From: Amycolatopsis rubida
Lineage (GTDB): Bacteria > Actinomycetota > Actinomycetes > Mycobacteriales > Pseudonocardiaceae
Assembly (NCBI RefSeq): GCF_900115345.1
Contig: NZ_FOWC01000029.1
Coordinates: 1 to 41,762, forward strand
Direction: 5' to 3'
DNA length: 41,762 nt
Shown piece after piece: positions 31,619 to 40,271 of this stretch (its first letter is position 1; every line of letters starts with the position of its first letter). Both the position numbers and the translations under genes were made by a program. The notes beneath the pieces were generated by a model. The model did not search any database. It saw only the letters and a list, made by a program, of their open reading frames with translations, and was not told where the DNA came from.

Positions 31619-32437
31619 TCAACATCCGGCGAGCCGTGCGATCACGGGGGCGAAGTCTTCGAGGAAAGCCCCGTTCACGCTGTAGTACGAGACCCCGAGT
31701 TCCTCGCGCCGCCGCTGCAGCTCCTCGGCCATCGCGGCCGGTCCGCCGCGCAGCAGGGTGAGCGAGTCGTGCTCGACGAGGGTTTCGATGTCGTGCCCGA
31801 TGAAACCGCGGATCCACGGCGGGATCTCTTCCCCGACGACGAAAATGTTCATCGCCAGCTCGACCTGCCTGCCGCCCGCCGCCGAGCGGATCTCGGCGGC
31901 GTGCTCCGCGGCCTCGGCACGCGTCGCGAGGACGCTGCCGGCGAGGGTGACGATGTCCGCCCGTTCACCGGCCAGCCGCCGGGCTTTCGGCCCGCCCGCG
32001 GCGACCATCACCGGCGTGTGCGCGTCGCCGTCGAGACGGCGCAGGTGCGAGATCGTGTCCGACACCTGGGCCAGCCGCTCCGGGCCGGTGCCATAGGGCA
32101 GGCCCAGTTCGGCGGCGGCTTCGCGCATCGGCGGGATCCCGGTGCCGATCCCCATCTCGAACCGGCGGTCGGTGAGCACGCTGAGGCTGTGCGCCTCCCA
32201 CGCGGCCGCGCGCGGCGTGCGCAGCGGGCTGGCGAAGACGAACGTCCCGACCCGCAGTTCGGTGGTCACCGCCGCCGCGACCGCCAGCGAGGCGGTCGGG
32301 GTCGGGAGATGGAGATTGTCCGGCGACAGCAGGGTCGAATATCCGAGCTCCTCCGCGCGGCGGGCCGTTTCGCGCCATTTCGCGCCGCCCTCCTGCGCCG
32401 CCGCGACGACCCCGAACCGAAATGTGTTTCCCGCCAT
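31619..32437 (-). CDS. LLM-class F420-dependent oxidoreductase
   Basis: 272 residues. Barrel landmarks: FRFGVVAAAQEGGAKWRETA, ELGYSTLLSPDNLHLPTP, TELRVGTFVFASPLRTP, LTDRRFEMGIGTGIPPMREA, TPVMVAAGGPKARRLAGERA and the closing SVNGAFLEDFAPVIARLAG. This resembles the actinobacterial F420-binding LLM group related to mycobacterial proteins; the F420 assignment is inferred from that resemblance. ATG 32437 gives the family start. No regulator is adjacent. Confidence 0.9.
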   Translation of the reverse strand: MAGNTFRFGVVAAAQEGGAKWRETARRAEELGYSTLLSPDNLHLPTPTASLAVAAAVTTELRVGTFVFASPLRTPRAAAWEAHSLSVLTDRRFEMGIGTGIPPMREAAAELGLPYGTGPERLAQVSDTISHLRRLDGDAHTPVMVAAGGPKARRLAGERADIVTLAGSVLATRAEAAEHAAEIRSAAGGRQVELAMNIFVVGEEIPPWIRGFIGHDIETLVEHDSLTLLRGGPAAMAEELQRRREELGVSYYSVNGAFLEDFAPVIARLAGC

Positions 32438-32494
32438 GGCACCAGAAAACCACGGCTGCCGCACTCGCGCCAGCAACTGCGGCAGCCGGGCGGG

Positions 32495-33322
32495 TCAGCC
32501 GCGCTGGTACTGCTCCCAGGTCAGCTTCGGGTTGACCGCGGGGCCGTCGTCCTTGCCGTGGTCGGCGAGGCCGTTCTGCCCGAGGTAGTACCCGCCGACC
32601 TGGTGCTGCGCGCCCGAGGACAGATCCGGATCGTTCACCGCGATCGCGTGGATGTGGTAGCCCCAGTCGCCCTGGGAGGGCGTGCGCACCCAGGCCGCGA
32701 ACCCGACCTTCCGGAGGTCCTTGGCGAATTCGACGCGGGTCCCCGAGGACATGTTCGCCACCGAAACGTCGAAAGCCCCGCCGCCGTCGTGCGTTCCGGC
32801 CGACGCGCCGACGCCGCCCGGGTTGTACGAACCCTGGGTGAGGCCGACGTCCTTGCCGAACAGCTTCTCCGCCGCCTGGAGCATGGCCTTGGTGCGCGTG
32901 TTCAGCGTGACGCCGTGATAGGTCACGTGGCTGCCCGCGGACACGACGTTCGACACCGTGTACGTGCCGGAGCCGAGCTTCTCCAGCGACGTCTTGCCGG
33001 GCAGGCCGGACGCGTCGATTCCGGTGTAGCCAAGGGACTTCTGGTACTTCGAGTAGGCGTCGATCGTGGTCGTGCCGAAGTAGCCGTCGACGTATTTGGC
33101 CTCCAGCAGCCCCTTGGCCTGCAGCGCCTTCTCGACCAGCAGGACGCTGTCGTGCGCACCCGGCGTCTGCGTGCTGTCGGCGCGCTGCGGGTCGATCTGG
33201 GCCGCGAGCAGCACGGCCTCCATGTTCGCCGCCGGCAGCGCCGCGGCTACGCCCGGAACGGCGACGGCGACCGTGGCCGCCGCCGCGGCTCCGGCGGTGA
33301 GCACTGCGAGTTTCCTGAGCAT
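32495..33322 (-). CDS. Secreted peptidoglycan-binding protein with M15-like domain
   Basis: 275 residues. The signal peptide MLRKLAVLTAGAAAAATVAV ends near GVAAA. Residues about 50-110 are a PG_binding_1 module (SVLLVEKALQAKGLLEAKYV, GYFGTTTIDAYSKYQKSLGY). Residues about 130-260 are an M15-type fold with THDGGGAFDVSV (H-x6-D) and GYHIHAI (H-x-H), the usual zinc ligands. It probably binds and trims cell-wall peptides. ATG 33322 has GGAGGACACGG upstream. It shares the ligand pattern with the protein at 15501 but has a different arrangement. Confidence 0.87.
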   Translation of the reverse strand: MLRKLAVLTAGAAAAATVAVAVPGVAAALPAANMEAVLLAAQIDPQRADSTQTPGAHDSVLLVEKALQAKGLLEAKYVDGYFGTTTIDAYSKYQKSLGYTGIDASGLPGKTSLEKLGSGTYTVSNVVSAGSHVTYHGVTLNTRTKAMLQAAEKLFGKDVGLTQGSYNPGGVGASAGTHDGGGAFDVSVANMSSGTRVEFAKDLRKVGFAAWVRTPSQGDWGYHIHAIAVNDPDLSSGAQHQVGGYYLGQNGLADHGKDDGPAVNPKLTWEQYQRG

Positions 33323-33401
33323 CCGTGTCCTCCCGGTCCTGGTCGGTCCGGGCCGAGCATCGCCGAGCGGGATACACGGGACGTACAAATGCGGCTTGGC
33401 C

Positions 33402-33710
33402 TCACTCCAGCCACTCGGTGACGAACCGGTCGTTCTCGTGGATGTGCACCGCCTCGTACGGTCCGGGACCGAGGGAAACGAATTTGTGCGGCGTGTCCGC
33501 CGGAGCGACGAGCACCTCCCCGGCCACGCCTTCGCGCTGCTCGTCGTCGATGGTGAACAACGCGCGCCCGCGCTGGATGACGAAGGTTTCGCGGTAGGGG
33601 TGCCGGTGCAGCCGCGGTCCGGTGCCGGGTTCGGTGGCGTATTCGCGGATGACGGAGACGCCGGAGCCGACCTCGTAGCCCTCGACGTTCCGGGTGGCGG
33701 GTTCTGTCAT
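33402..33710 (-). CDS. Small cupin-domain protein
   Basis: 102 residues forming a single cupin barrel: motif 1 GPRLHRHPYRETFVIQRGRA (G-x5-H-x-H-x3-4-E) with metal ligands, and motif 2 in VLVAPADTPHKFVSLGPG. No catalytic partner domain is present, so the role is open (sugar or small-molecule metabolism, or sensing). ATG 33710 follows TAGCCT by 8 bases, suggesting leaderless expression. It is divergent from the GH92 mannosidase gene. Confidence 0.88.
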   Translation of the reverse strand: MTEPATRNVEGYEVGSGVSVIREYATEPGTGPRLHRHPYRETFVIQRGRALFTIDDEQREGVAGEVLVAPADTPHKFVSLGPGPYEAVHIHENDRFVTEWLE

Positions 33711-33884
33711 GCCCGTCGAGGCTAGCCGCCGGACGCGCGCGGCGAGCACGGGAAGCGCGGCGGGTATGAGGCGTGCCTCCGGTCGGATGTCTGTCCGGTC
33801 GAAACCGGCCAGATCTCTGTCATCCGGTTGACCTCGCCGCCCGCGAGCCGGAAAGGTCGGACAACACGAGGTCTGGGAGGTGCC

Positions 33885-36800
33885 GTGCGGTACTCAGTCG
33901 TGGCAGCGTTGGCGACGGCAGCGGTCGTCGGAGCGGGAACCGTTGCGGCGGCCGCGCCGCAGACGCCGCTCGTAAGCGACCCGGCGGCGTACGTCGATCC
34001 GCTCGTCGGCACGGGACGCGGCGGCAGTTCGGTCGGCGAGATCAACAACTTTCCCGGCCCCGCCGCACCGTTCGGGATGATGCAGTTCTCGCCGGACACC
34101 GACGGGTCCTACGCCGGCTACCAGTACCACAGCGACAAGATCCGCGGCTTCAGCCTCGACCACGCGTCGGTCGGCTGCAACGCGTTCGGCGACGTCCCGA
34201 TCCTGCCGGTCACCGGCGACGTCGGAGCGAACCCGTGGGACCGCGTCGAGCGCTTCACCCACGACGGCGAGCAGGCCGAACCGGGCTATTACGCCGTCAC
34301 GTTTCCCGATTCCGGCGTGCGTACCGAGCTGACGGCGACTACCCGCACGGGGATGGCGGCCTTCGCCTTCCCGGCGGGGCAGAACGCGCAGGTGCTGGTG
34401 AAGGGCGGCGCGAGCCTGGCGGGCAACTCGGCGGCGGGGCTGCGGATCACCGGCGACCGCGAGGTCAGCGGCCAGGCGACGACCGGCCATTTCTGCGGAA
34501 AGCCGAACAAGTACACCGTCTACTACGACATCGCCTTCGATCGCCCGTTCACCGCGCACGGCACCTGGGACGGCAAGACCGTCCAGCCGGGCAGCGACCA
34601 GGCCGACGCGCCGAAAGCCGGGGCGTACCTGACGTTCGGCGACGCCGGCGTGGTCCACGCCAAGGTCTCGATGTCCTATGTGGACGTTCAGGGCGCGAAG
34701 AAGAACATGGCGCCCGGCTGGGACTTCGCCGCGATGCGCGAGCACACGAAGGACGCCTGGCGCGACGCACTCGGCCGGATCCGCGTGGCGGGCAAGGACT
34801 CCGCGCAGCTCAAAACGTTCTACACCGCGCTCTACCACGGCCTGATGCACCCCAACACGTTCAACGACGCCGACGGCCGCTACCTCGGCTTCGACAACCG
34901 GATCCGCACGCTCCCGCCCGGGCGCTCGCAATACGCCAACTTCTCCGACTGGGACACCTACCGCTCGCTCGCGCCCCTGCACGGCATGCTGTTCCCGAAG
35001 GAAGCCAGCGACATGGCGCAGTCGCTGACCAACGACGCGGTCCAGGGCGGCTGGTGGCCGCGCTGGCCGATGGCCAACGGCTACACCGGGCAGATGACCG
35101 GCGACAGCTCGGTCGCGCTGCTGTCGAGCCTCTACGCCTTCGGCGCTCGCGACTTCGACGTCAAGACCGCGCTGAAGTACCTGGTCAAGGGCGCGACGTC
35201 GGTGGACGAAACGCCGGGCGCGTACCAGGAACGCCGGGGGATCGCGGACTACCTCGCCCGCGGCTACCTGCCCAACAACGACGCCTCCCGCGGCGACCAC
35301 GCGCGCGTCGGCGCCTCGATCACGCTGGAATGGGCGATCGACGACTTCGCCATCGCGCAGTTCGCCGGCGCGATCGGCGAGCGCGGCGTCGCCCGCGACT
35401 TCGCGAAACGCGGCCAGAACTGGCAGCACCTGTTCAACCCGGCGACCGGCTACCTCCAGCCGCGCGGCCAGGACGGCCGGTTCCCGGACGGCCCGGCCTA
35501 CCAGCCGCCCGCGCCCGGCACCTTCGGCCAGGACGGTTTCGACGAGGGCAACGCCGCGCAGTACACCTGGCTCGTGCCGCAGGACACGGCCGGGCTGGTG
35601 ACCGCGATGGGCGGTCCGGCCGCGGTGTCCGCGCGGCTCGACACCTTCTTCCAGAAGCTCAACGTCGGCCCGAACGAGCCGTACATGTGGGCGGGCAACG
35701 AGCCCGACTTCGGCGTCCCCTGGCTGTACAACCACGTCGGCCAGCCGTGGAAGACCCAGGAGGTGGTGCGCCGGATCGCGACCACGCTGTTCAGCGCGAC
35801 GCCGGACGGCGAGCCCGGCAACGACGACCTCGGCGCGCAATCGTCCTGGTACGTCTGGGCCGCGCTGGGGCTCTATCCGCCGACTCCCGGCACGCCTGAT
35901 CTCACCGTGCACAGCCCGCTGTTCGAGCGCGCAGTGCTGACCCTGCCCGGCGGTCGCACGCTGGACATCCGCGCGCCGGGAGCTTCGACGACCACGCAGT
36001 ACGTCCACGGCCTGGCCCTGAACGGGCACCGGTGGGATCGGACGTCGTTGCCGCAGAGCCTGGCGCGGGACGGCGGGCGGCTCGACTTCGCGCTGTCCGC
36101 GCAGCCGGACCGGAACTGGGCGGCGACCACACAGCCACCCTCCTACCGGGACGGCGAGGAACCGTTCGTCGGCTCGGCGGCCAACCAGGTGACCGTCGAA
36201 CCGGGCGGCTCCGGCACCGTCGCGGTGAACGGCCAGCGGCTCGGCGGGCACCCGCGTTCGCTGACCGTCTCGACCTCGGCACCGGCCGGGATCACCGTGT
36301 CCGGACCGCGTTCGGTGCGGCTCGACAGCCGAACCGGCGGCGGGAAAACGGAACTGACCGTGACCGCGGCGGCGGGCACTCCCGCGGGTTACTACGAAGT
36401 GCCGGTGACCTTGCGCGGAGCCGGACATTCGGTTTCTTCCTCGGCAATTGTGGTCGTCGCGCCGAAGGGAAGCCTGGCCGGCGCGTTCGGCAATGCCGGA
36501 ATTTCCGACGACGGCGACGGCGGTTCGGCGAATTTCGACGGCGCCGGGAACAGCTATTCGCGGAAAGCGCTGGCGGACGCCGGTCTCGCTCCGGGTTCGA
36601 CCGGACACGCAGCGGGCACGACGTTCGTCTGGCCCGCCGCGCCGTCCGGCCGCCCGGACAACGCGGTGCCGTCCGGGCAGAAGCTCGATCTCGGTGGAAC
36701 TCCGGCGGGCCGCCTGCTTTTCGTCGGTTCGGCGACGAACGGGGACCATCGCGCAACCGCGGCCGTGGCGTTCACCGACGGCACGACGGCGACCGCCGAT

Positions 36801-37022
36801 CTTTCGTTCGGTGACTGGGTGTTGCCGGGAGGAAAAACCGAACCAGTGTTCGGCAATACGCTCGTGGCCCGCGCCGCGTACCGGAATCAGCCCGGCGGCC
36901 AGGGAAGCGGCGCCTCGGTTTACGCGACCTCGCCGCTGGAAATCCCGGCCGGAAAGAAGATCGCGACAGTGACGCTCCCGGTCGATCCGGACCTCCACGT
37001 ATTCGCCCTCGGTCTCGGGTGA
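33885..37022 (+). CDS. Secreted GH92 alpha-1,2-mannosidase-type glycoside hydrolase
   Basis: 1045 residues. Sec signal (YSVVAALATAAVVGAGTVAA). The GH92 N-domain starts DPLVGTGRGGSSVGEINNFP; the (alpha/alpha)6 catalytic part shows YANFSDWDTYRSLAPL, GGWWPRWPMANGYTGQMTGD, EPYMWAGNEPDFGVPWLYNH (catalytic Glu region) and GNDDLGAQSSWYVWAALGLY (the D-x-D-type base region). The C-terminal 280 residues are beta-rich modules (NEW3/Ig-like, then a carbohydrate-binding-like domain) as in other actinomycete GH92s. These calcium-dependent exo-enzymes release mannose from N-glycans or yeast mannan. GTG 33885 follows GGGAGG by 4 bases; a TTG at 33828 is less likely. Confidence 0.95.
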   Translation: MRYSVVAALATAAVVGAGTVAAAAPQTPLVSDPAAYVDPLVGTGRGGSSVGEINNFPGPAAPFGMMQFSPDTDGSYAGYQYHSDKIRGFSLDHASVGCNAFGDVPILPVTGDVGANPWDRVERFTHDGEQAEPGYYAVTFPDSGVRTELTATTRTGMAAFAFPAGQNAQVLVKGGASLAGNSAAGLRITGDREVSGQATTGHFCGKPNKYTVYYDIAFDRPFTAHGTWDGKTVQPGSDQADAPKAGAYLTFGDAGVVHAKVSMSYVDVQGAKKNMAPGWDFAAMREHTKDAWRDALGRIRVAGKDSAQLKTFYTALYHGLMHPNTFNDADGRYLGFDNRIRTLPPGRSQYANFSDWDTYRSLAPLHGMLFPKEASDMAQSLTNDAVQGGWWPRWPMANGYTGQMTGDSSVALLSSLYAFGARDFDVKTALKYLVKGATSVDETPGAYQERRGIADYLARGYLPNNDASRGDHARVGASITLEWAIDDFAIAQFAGAIGERGVARDFAKRGQNWQHLFNPATGYLQPRGQDGRFPDGPAYQPPAPGTFGQDGFDEGNAAQYTWLVPQDTAGLVTAMGGPAAVSARLDTFFQKLNVGPNEPYMWAGNEPDFGVPWLYNHVGQPWKTQEVVRRIATTLFSATPDGEPGNDDLGAQSSWYVWAALGLYPPTPGTPDLTVHSPLFERAVLTLPGGRTLDIRAPGASTTTQYVHGLALNGHRWDRTSLPQSLARDGGRLDFALSAQPDRNWAATTQPPSYRDGEEPFVGSAANQVTVEPGGSGTVAVNGQRLGGHPRSLTVSTSAPAGITVSGPRSVRLDSRTGGGKTELTVTAAAGTPAGYYEVPVTLRGAGHSVSSSAIVVVAPKGSLAGAFGNAGISDDGDGGSANFDGAGNSYSRKALADAGLAPGSTGHAAGTTFVWPAAPSGRPDNAVPSGQKLDLGGTPAGRLLFVGSATNGDHRATAAVAFTDGTTATADLSFGDWVLPGGKTEPVFGNTLVARAAYRNQPGGQGSGASVYATSPLEIPAGKKIATVTLPVDPDLHVFALGLG

Positions 37023-37127
37023 GCTTGTCAAGCGGGATTCCCAGGGTGTGATCTGTTCGCGGGTTCCGGAATTTCCCGGCCCTCTTCGTCGTAAGTGACT
37101 GGCGTGCTCACGACGAAGGGGAGTGGC

Positions 37128-38387
37128 GTGAACGAAACACGCGAAGCGCCGAATGCCGGGAGCCAGCTGAAGCTGGTGCTCGTGCTGGGCGTTCTGGTGG
37201 CACTGGGGCCGCTGTCCATCGACATGTACCTGCCGGCTCTGCCGGACATCACCCGCGAACTGTCGACGACGGAGTCGACGATCCAGCTGACCCTCACCGG
37301 AACGGTGCTGGGGCTCGGACTGGGCCAGCTGATCGCCGGCCCGCTCTCGGACGCGATGGGGCGGCGCATCCCGCTCGTAGTGGGAAGCGCGATCCACGTG
37401 CTCGCGTCGCTGCTGTGCCTGGTGGCTCCGACAGTCGAGCTGCTGAGCGCGGCGCGCGTGCTGCAGGGGCTGGGCGCCGCGGCGGGCGCGGTGCTGGCGC
37501 TCGCCGTCGTGCGCGACCTCTACACCGACCGCGCAGCGGCGAAACTGCTGTCCAAGCTCATCCTGGTGATGGGCGTGTCCCCGGTGCTGGCTCCGACGCT
37601 CGGCAGCGCGCTGCTGGCGTGGACGCACTGGCGCGGGGTGTTCGTGGCGCTCGCCGCGATCGGGCTGGCGAGCGGCGTCGCGGCGGCACTGGCGCTGCCG
37701 GAGACCCTGCCGCCCGCGCGGCGGCAGCCGTTCAAGGTCCGGGCGACCGTGCGGTCCTACCGGACCCTGTTCGCCGACCGCTCGTTCGTCGGGCTGGTGC
37801 TGGTGGCCGGGTTCGCGATGGCCGGGCTGTTCGCGTTCGTCAGCGGCGGGTCGTTCGTGTTCCAGCAGCAGTACGGGCTCGACCAGCAGCAGTTCGGCCT
37901 GATGTTCGGGGCGAGCGCGGTGTGGCTGATCGCCGCGACGCAGGTCAACGCCCGGCTGATGAACCGGTTCGAACCGCACCAGGTGCTGCTTTTCGCGAGC
38001 GTCGCGGCGGGGGCCTCGGCGGCGGTGCTGCTGGTGACCGCGCTGACCGGCTTCGGCGGCATGTTCGGCGTCGCGGTACCGGTGTGGGTGGTGCTGTTCT
38101 TCGCCGGGCTGATCCTGCCGAACGCGCCCGCGGTCGCGCTCGACGCGCACGGGGACAACGCGGGAACGGCGGCGTCGCTGCTGGGCGCGGTGCAGTTCGG
38201 CGTCGGCGCGGCGGTCTCGCCGGTGGTCGGCCTGCTGGGCAACAACGCGGTCGCGATGGCCACGGTGATGTTCGGCGGACTGGTGGTGTCCGGGCTGGTG
38301 CTGTGGCTGGTCGCACGGCCGTGGCAGGGCCGGGAGGCCGAGCCGGAGGTGCTGGCAGACACCCGGGTGCCGGTGGCGGTCGAGTAG
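37128..38387 (+). CDS. MFS exporter, Bcr/CflA (DHA1) family
   Basis: 419 residues, 12 membrane segments. ALGPLSIDMYLPALPDITRE in TM1 is the Bcr/CflA signature; GQLIAGPLSDAMGRRIPLVV is motif A, and VSPVLAPTLGSALLAW is motif C. The family exports bicyclomycin, sulfonamides, cysteine or other small molecules. GTG 37128 has GGGGAG 6 bases upstream, better than the GTG at 37095. It follows GH92 by 105 bases but there is no clear functional link. Confidence 0.92.
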   Translation: MNETREAPNAGSQLKLVLVLGVLVALGPLSIDMYLPALPDITRELSTTESTIQLTLTGTVLGLGLGQLIAGPLSDAMGRRIPLVVGSAIHVLASLLCLVAPTVELLSAARVLQGLGAAAGAVLALAVVRDLYTDRAAAKLLSKLILVMGVSPVLAPTLGSALLAWTHWRGVFVALAAIGLASGVAAALALPETLPPARRQPFKVRATVRSYRTLFADRSFVGLVLVAGFAMAGLFAFVSGGSFVFQQQYGLDQQQFGLMFGASAVWLIAATQVNARLMNRFEPHQVLLFASVAAGASAAVLLVTALTGFGGMFGVAVPVWVVLFFAGLILPNAPAVALDAHGDNAGTAASLLGAVQFGVGAAVSPVVGLLGNNAVAMATVMFGGLVVSGLVLWLVARPWQGREAEPEVLADTRVPVAVE

Positions 38388-38392
38388 GGCGA

Positions 38393-38438
38393 GTCGTGAG
38401 TGGCGGTCCCGGTGAGAACCGGGACCGCCACTCACGAC
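38393..38438. terminator. Perfect 21-bp-arm hairpin between exporter and lexA-like gene
   Basis: Arms 38393-38413 and 38418-38438 are exact inverted copies around a GAGA loop. It starts 5 bases after the exporter stop and ends 3 bases before the stop of the convergent lexA-like gene, so both transcripts end in it. Its base, GTCGTGAG, is shared with the palindrome at 13101. Confidence 0.85.
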
Positions 38439-38441
38439 GGC

Positions 38442-39095
38442 TCACATGCTGCGGAGCACCGAGACGACCACGCCGAGCACGGTGGCCCGGTCGCCGTCGA
38501 GCACGTCGTAGGCCGGGTTGCGGGGCTCAAGGTAGACGTGCCCGTTGCGGCGGCGGTAGACCTTCACCGTCGCCTCCTCGTCGATCATCGCGGCGACGAT
38601 CTGGCCCGAATGCGCCTCGGGCTGCTGCTTGACCACGACGATGTCGCCGTCGCAGATCGCCGCGTCGACCATCGAATCGCCGCGCACGCGCAGCCCGAAA
38701 ACGGTGCCGCGGCCGGTGAGCCCGCGCGGCAGCTGCAGGACGTCGTCCACGTGCTCCTGCGCGGAGATCGGCGTGCCCGCCGCGATGTCGCCGACCACCG
38801 GCACCGGCACGGAGTCGCCGCTTTCGCGCGAGGGGAGGTCGCCGAGGAAGGCGCGCACGTCGATCGGCCGGGACATGGTGGAGCTGCGGCGCAGGAAACC
38901 CTTGTCCTCCAGCGCGGCGAGATGCTTCGACACCGAGGACGTCGACCGCAGCCCGACCGCTTCGCCGATCTCGCGCGTGCTCGGCGAGTACCCGTGGCTG
39001 CCCACCCAGTCCCGGATGGTGGCGAGGATGTGCTGCTGCCGCTCGGGCAGGGCCGAAGCGTCGAGATGGTCGAAGACGTCGTCGTAGGCGGTCAC
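38442..39095 (-). CDS. lexA: LexA-family repressor (SOS regulator)
   Basis: 217 residues. The N-terminal winged HTH is EIGEAVGLRSTSSVSKHLAA (about 35-70). The S24 peptidase half has the Ala-Gly autocleavage site in GDIAAGTPIS, the catalytic Ser in VRGDSMVDAAICDGD and the catalytic Lys in EATVKVYRRRNGHVYLEP. RecA-stimulated self-cleavage should inactivate it. GTG 39095 follows TACGAT by 6 bases (leaderless). The recognition region (STREIGEAVGLRSTSSVSKH) differs from the usual actinomycete LexA (S-V-R ... SSVAHQL), and no SOS box is visible upstream; it could be a second, divergent LexA. Confidence 0.88.
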   Translation of the reverse strand: MTAYDDVFDHLDASALPERQQHILATIRDWVGSHGYSPSTREIGEAVGLRSTSSVSKHLAALEDKGFLRRSSTMSRPIDVRAFLGDLPSRESGDSVPVPVVGDIAAGTPISAQEHVDDVLQLPRGLTGRGTVFGLRVRGDSMVDAAICDGDIVVVKQQPEAHSGQIVAAMIDEEATVKVYRRRNGHVYLEPRNPAYDVLDGDRATVLGVVVSVLRSM

Positions 39096-39224
39096 CGGCC
39101 GATCGTAGAGGGCGTCCGGGCCGGTCGCCGGGGGCGGGGGCGTTGTTCCGGCGGTTGTTCCACTGTGGACTGTGGATGCGCTTGGTAGAGTCTTCCCTCC
39201 GGAGGGTGACGAAGGGGGACGGGA

Positions 39225-39794
39225 ATGACTCAGCCGAAGGTGCCGGGGATCGGCATCGCGGTGGCGGTGTTGCTCGCGCTGCTGGAGATCTACGCGGCAT
39301 ACAGAGGCGTCCGGTTGGCCGGCTACATCGTGGGCGGCAGGAGCAACGTCAGCGTCTCCGATTGCCTGTCTGCGGCCTCCCTGGTGCTGGCGATCGTGGT
39401 GCTCGTCGGCGTCGCGATGATTTTCGCGCGGCGGCAATCGGCCGGCCGGATTCTGCTGTGGGGCGCTCCGGTGCAGCTCCTGTGCGCGCTCGTCGGGGTG
39501 ATCCTTTCCCATACCTGGTGGGAGAGCGTCGCGTTCGCGGTGATGACGGTACTGGCGGTGGTGCTGTGGCTGCCCGCGGTGTCGGCGAAGACGCCTCCGC
39601 CCATGGGATACGGGATGCCTTACGGGACACCGGTTCCGGGGATGCCGCAGTACCCGGGGCAGCAGTATCCGCAGCAGTACGGCGCTGCGGGAATGCCGCA
39701 GCCGTACCCGCCGCAACAGCCTTGTCCGCAGCAGCCGATGCCGGGGCGATGGCCCGCCTCCGGCCCGCCGCGGCAGGGCTGGCCGGGCCGGTGA
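39225..39794 (+). CDS. Small membrane protein with Pro/Gln/Tyr-rich tail
   Basis: 189 residues. Four hydrophobic segments lie in the first 125 residues (GIAVAVLLALLEIYAAYRG, LVLAIVVLVGVAMIFA, ILLWGAPVQLLCALVGVIL, VMTVLAVVLWLPAV). The last 65 residues are low-complexity: repeated PxxP, QYP and MPQ units, as in actinomycete membrane proteins of unknown function. ATG 39225 has GGGGGACGGG upstream. Its stop directly abuts the MarR stop (TGATCA). I do not recognise a family function. Confidence 0.8.
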   Translation: MTQPKVPGIGIAVAVLLALLEIYAAYRGVRLAGYIVGGRSNVSVSDCLSAASLVLAIVVLVGVAMIFARRQSAGRILLWGAPVQLLCALVGVILSHTWWESVAFAVMTVLAVVLWLPAVSAKTPPPMGYGMPYGTPVPGMPQYPGQQYPQQYGAAGMPQPYPPQQPCPQQPMPGRWPASGPPRQGWPGR

Positions 39795-40250
39795 TCACTG
39801 CCCCGCGAAGTGCCGCTGCTCGTCGGTGACCTCCGCGAGCAGCCGCTTGAACTCCGCGTACTCGCCCCGGCCGAGCCGCTGGGCGTGCCGGTCCTCGATC
39901 CCGGCGAGAACGCGGGTCGAGGCCGCGATCATCGCCTGCCCGCGTTCGGTCGGGCAGACGAGTTTCGCGCGCCGGTCGGCCGGGTCGGGGCGGCGTTCGA
40001 CGTAGCCGAGCGCCGCGAGTTCGTCGACCATCGTGCCGATGACCTGCTTGCGCCGTCCGGACAGCCGGGACAGCTCGGTCGCGCGGGCGCCGTCCGGGCC
40101 GAGGTAGGCGAGCACCGCGCCGTGCCGGGGGCTCAGATCGCCGAAACCCTCGGCGGCCAGCGCGGTGAACAGCTCCCGCTGCACCGCGAACAGCAACCGC
40201 CCGGCGAGCATGCCGAGGTCGGGGTGCGCGGGCATCCGGGGGTCGGGCAC
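39795..40250 (-). CDS. MarR-family regulator
   Basis: 151 residues. HTH: SPRHGAVLAYLGPDGARATE, LSRLSGRRKQVIGTMVDELA; wing: GYVERRPDPADRRAKLVCPT, with the MarR D-x-R-R element. The GTG at 40250 is supported by TACGAT 7 bases upstream (leaderless); ATG 40235 is the alternative. No divergent target remains because the neighbouring VOC gene is broken, so the regulator may have lost its partner. Convergent neighbour: membrane protein at 39225. Confidence 0.9.
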   Translation of the reverse strand: MPDPRMPAHPDLGMLAGRLLFAVQRELFTALAAEGFGDLSPRHGAVLAYLGPDGARATELSRLSGRRKQVIGTMVDELAALGYVERRPDPADRRAKLVCPTERGQAMIAASTRVLAGIEDRHAQRLGRGEYAEFKRLLAEVTDEQRHFAGQ

Positions 40251-40271
40251 GGCGGAGATCGTAGCGCGGGG

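Noticed and set aside
33894..38435. A 1513-codon open frame on the minus strand
   Set aside because: It is antisense to the GH92 and Bcr/CflA genes, rich in Arg/Pro/Gly as expected of shadow frames in high-GC DNA, and has no domain sequence.
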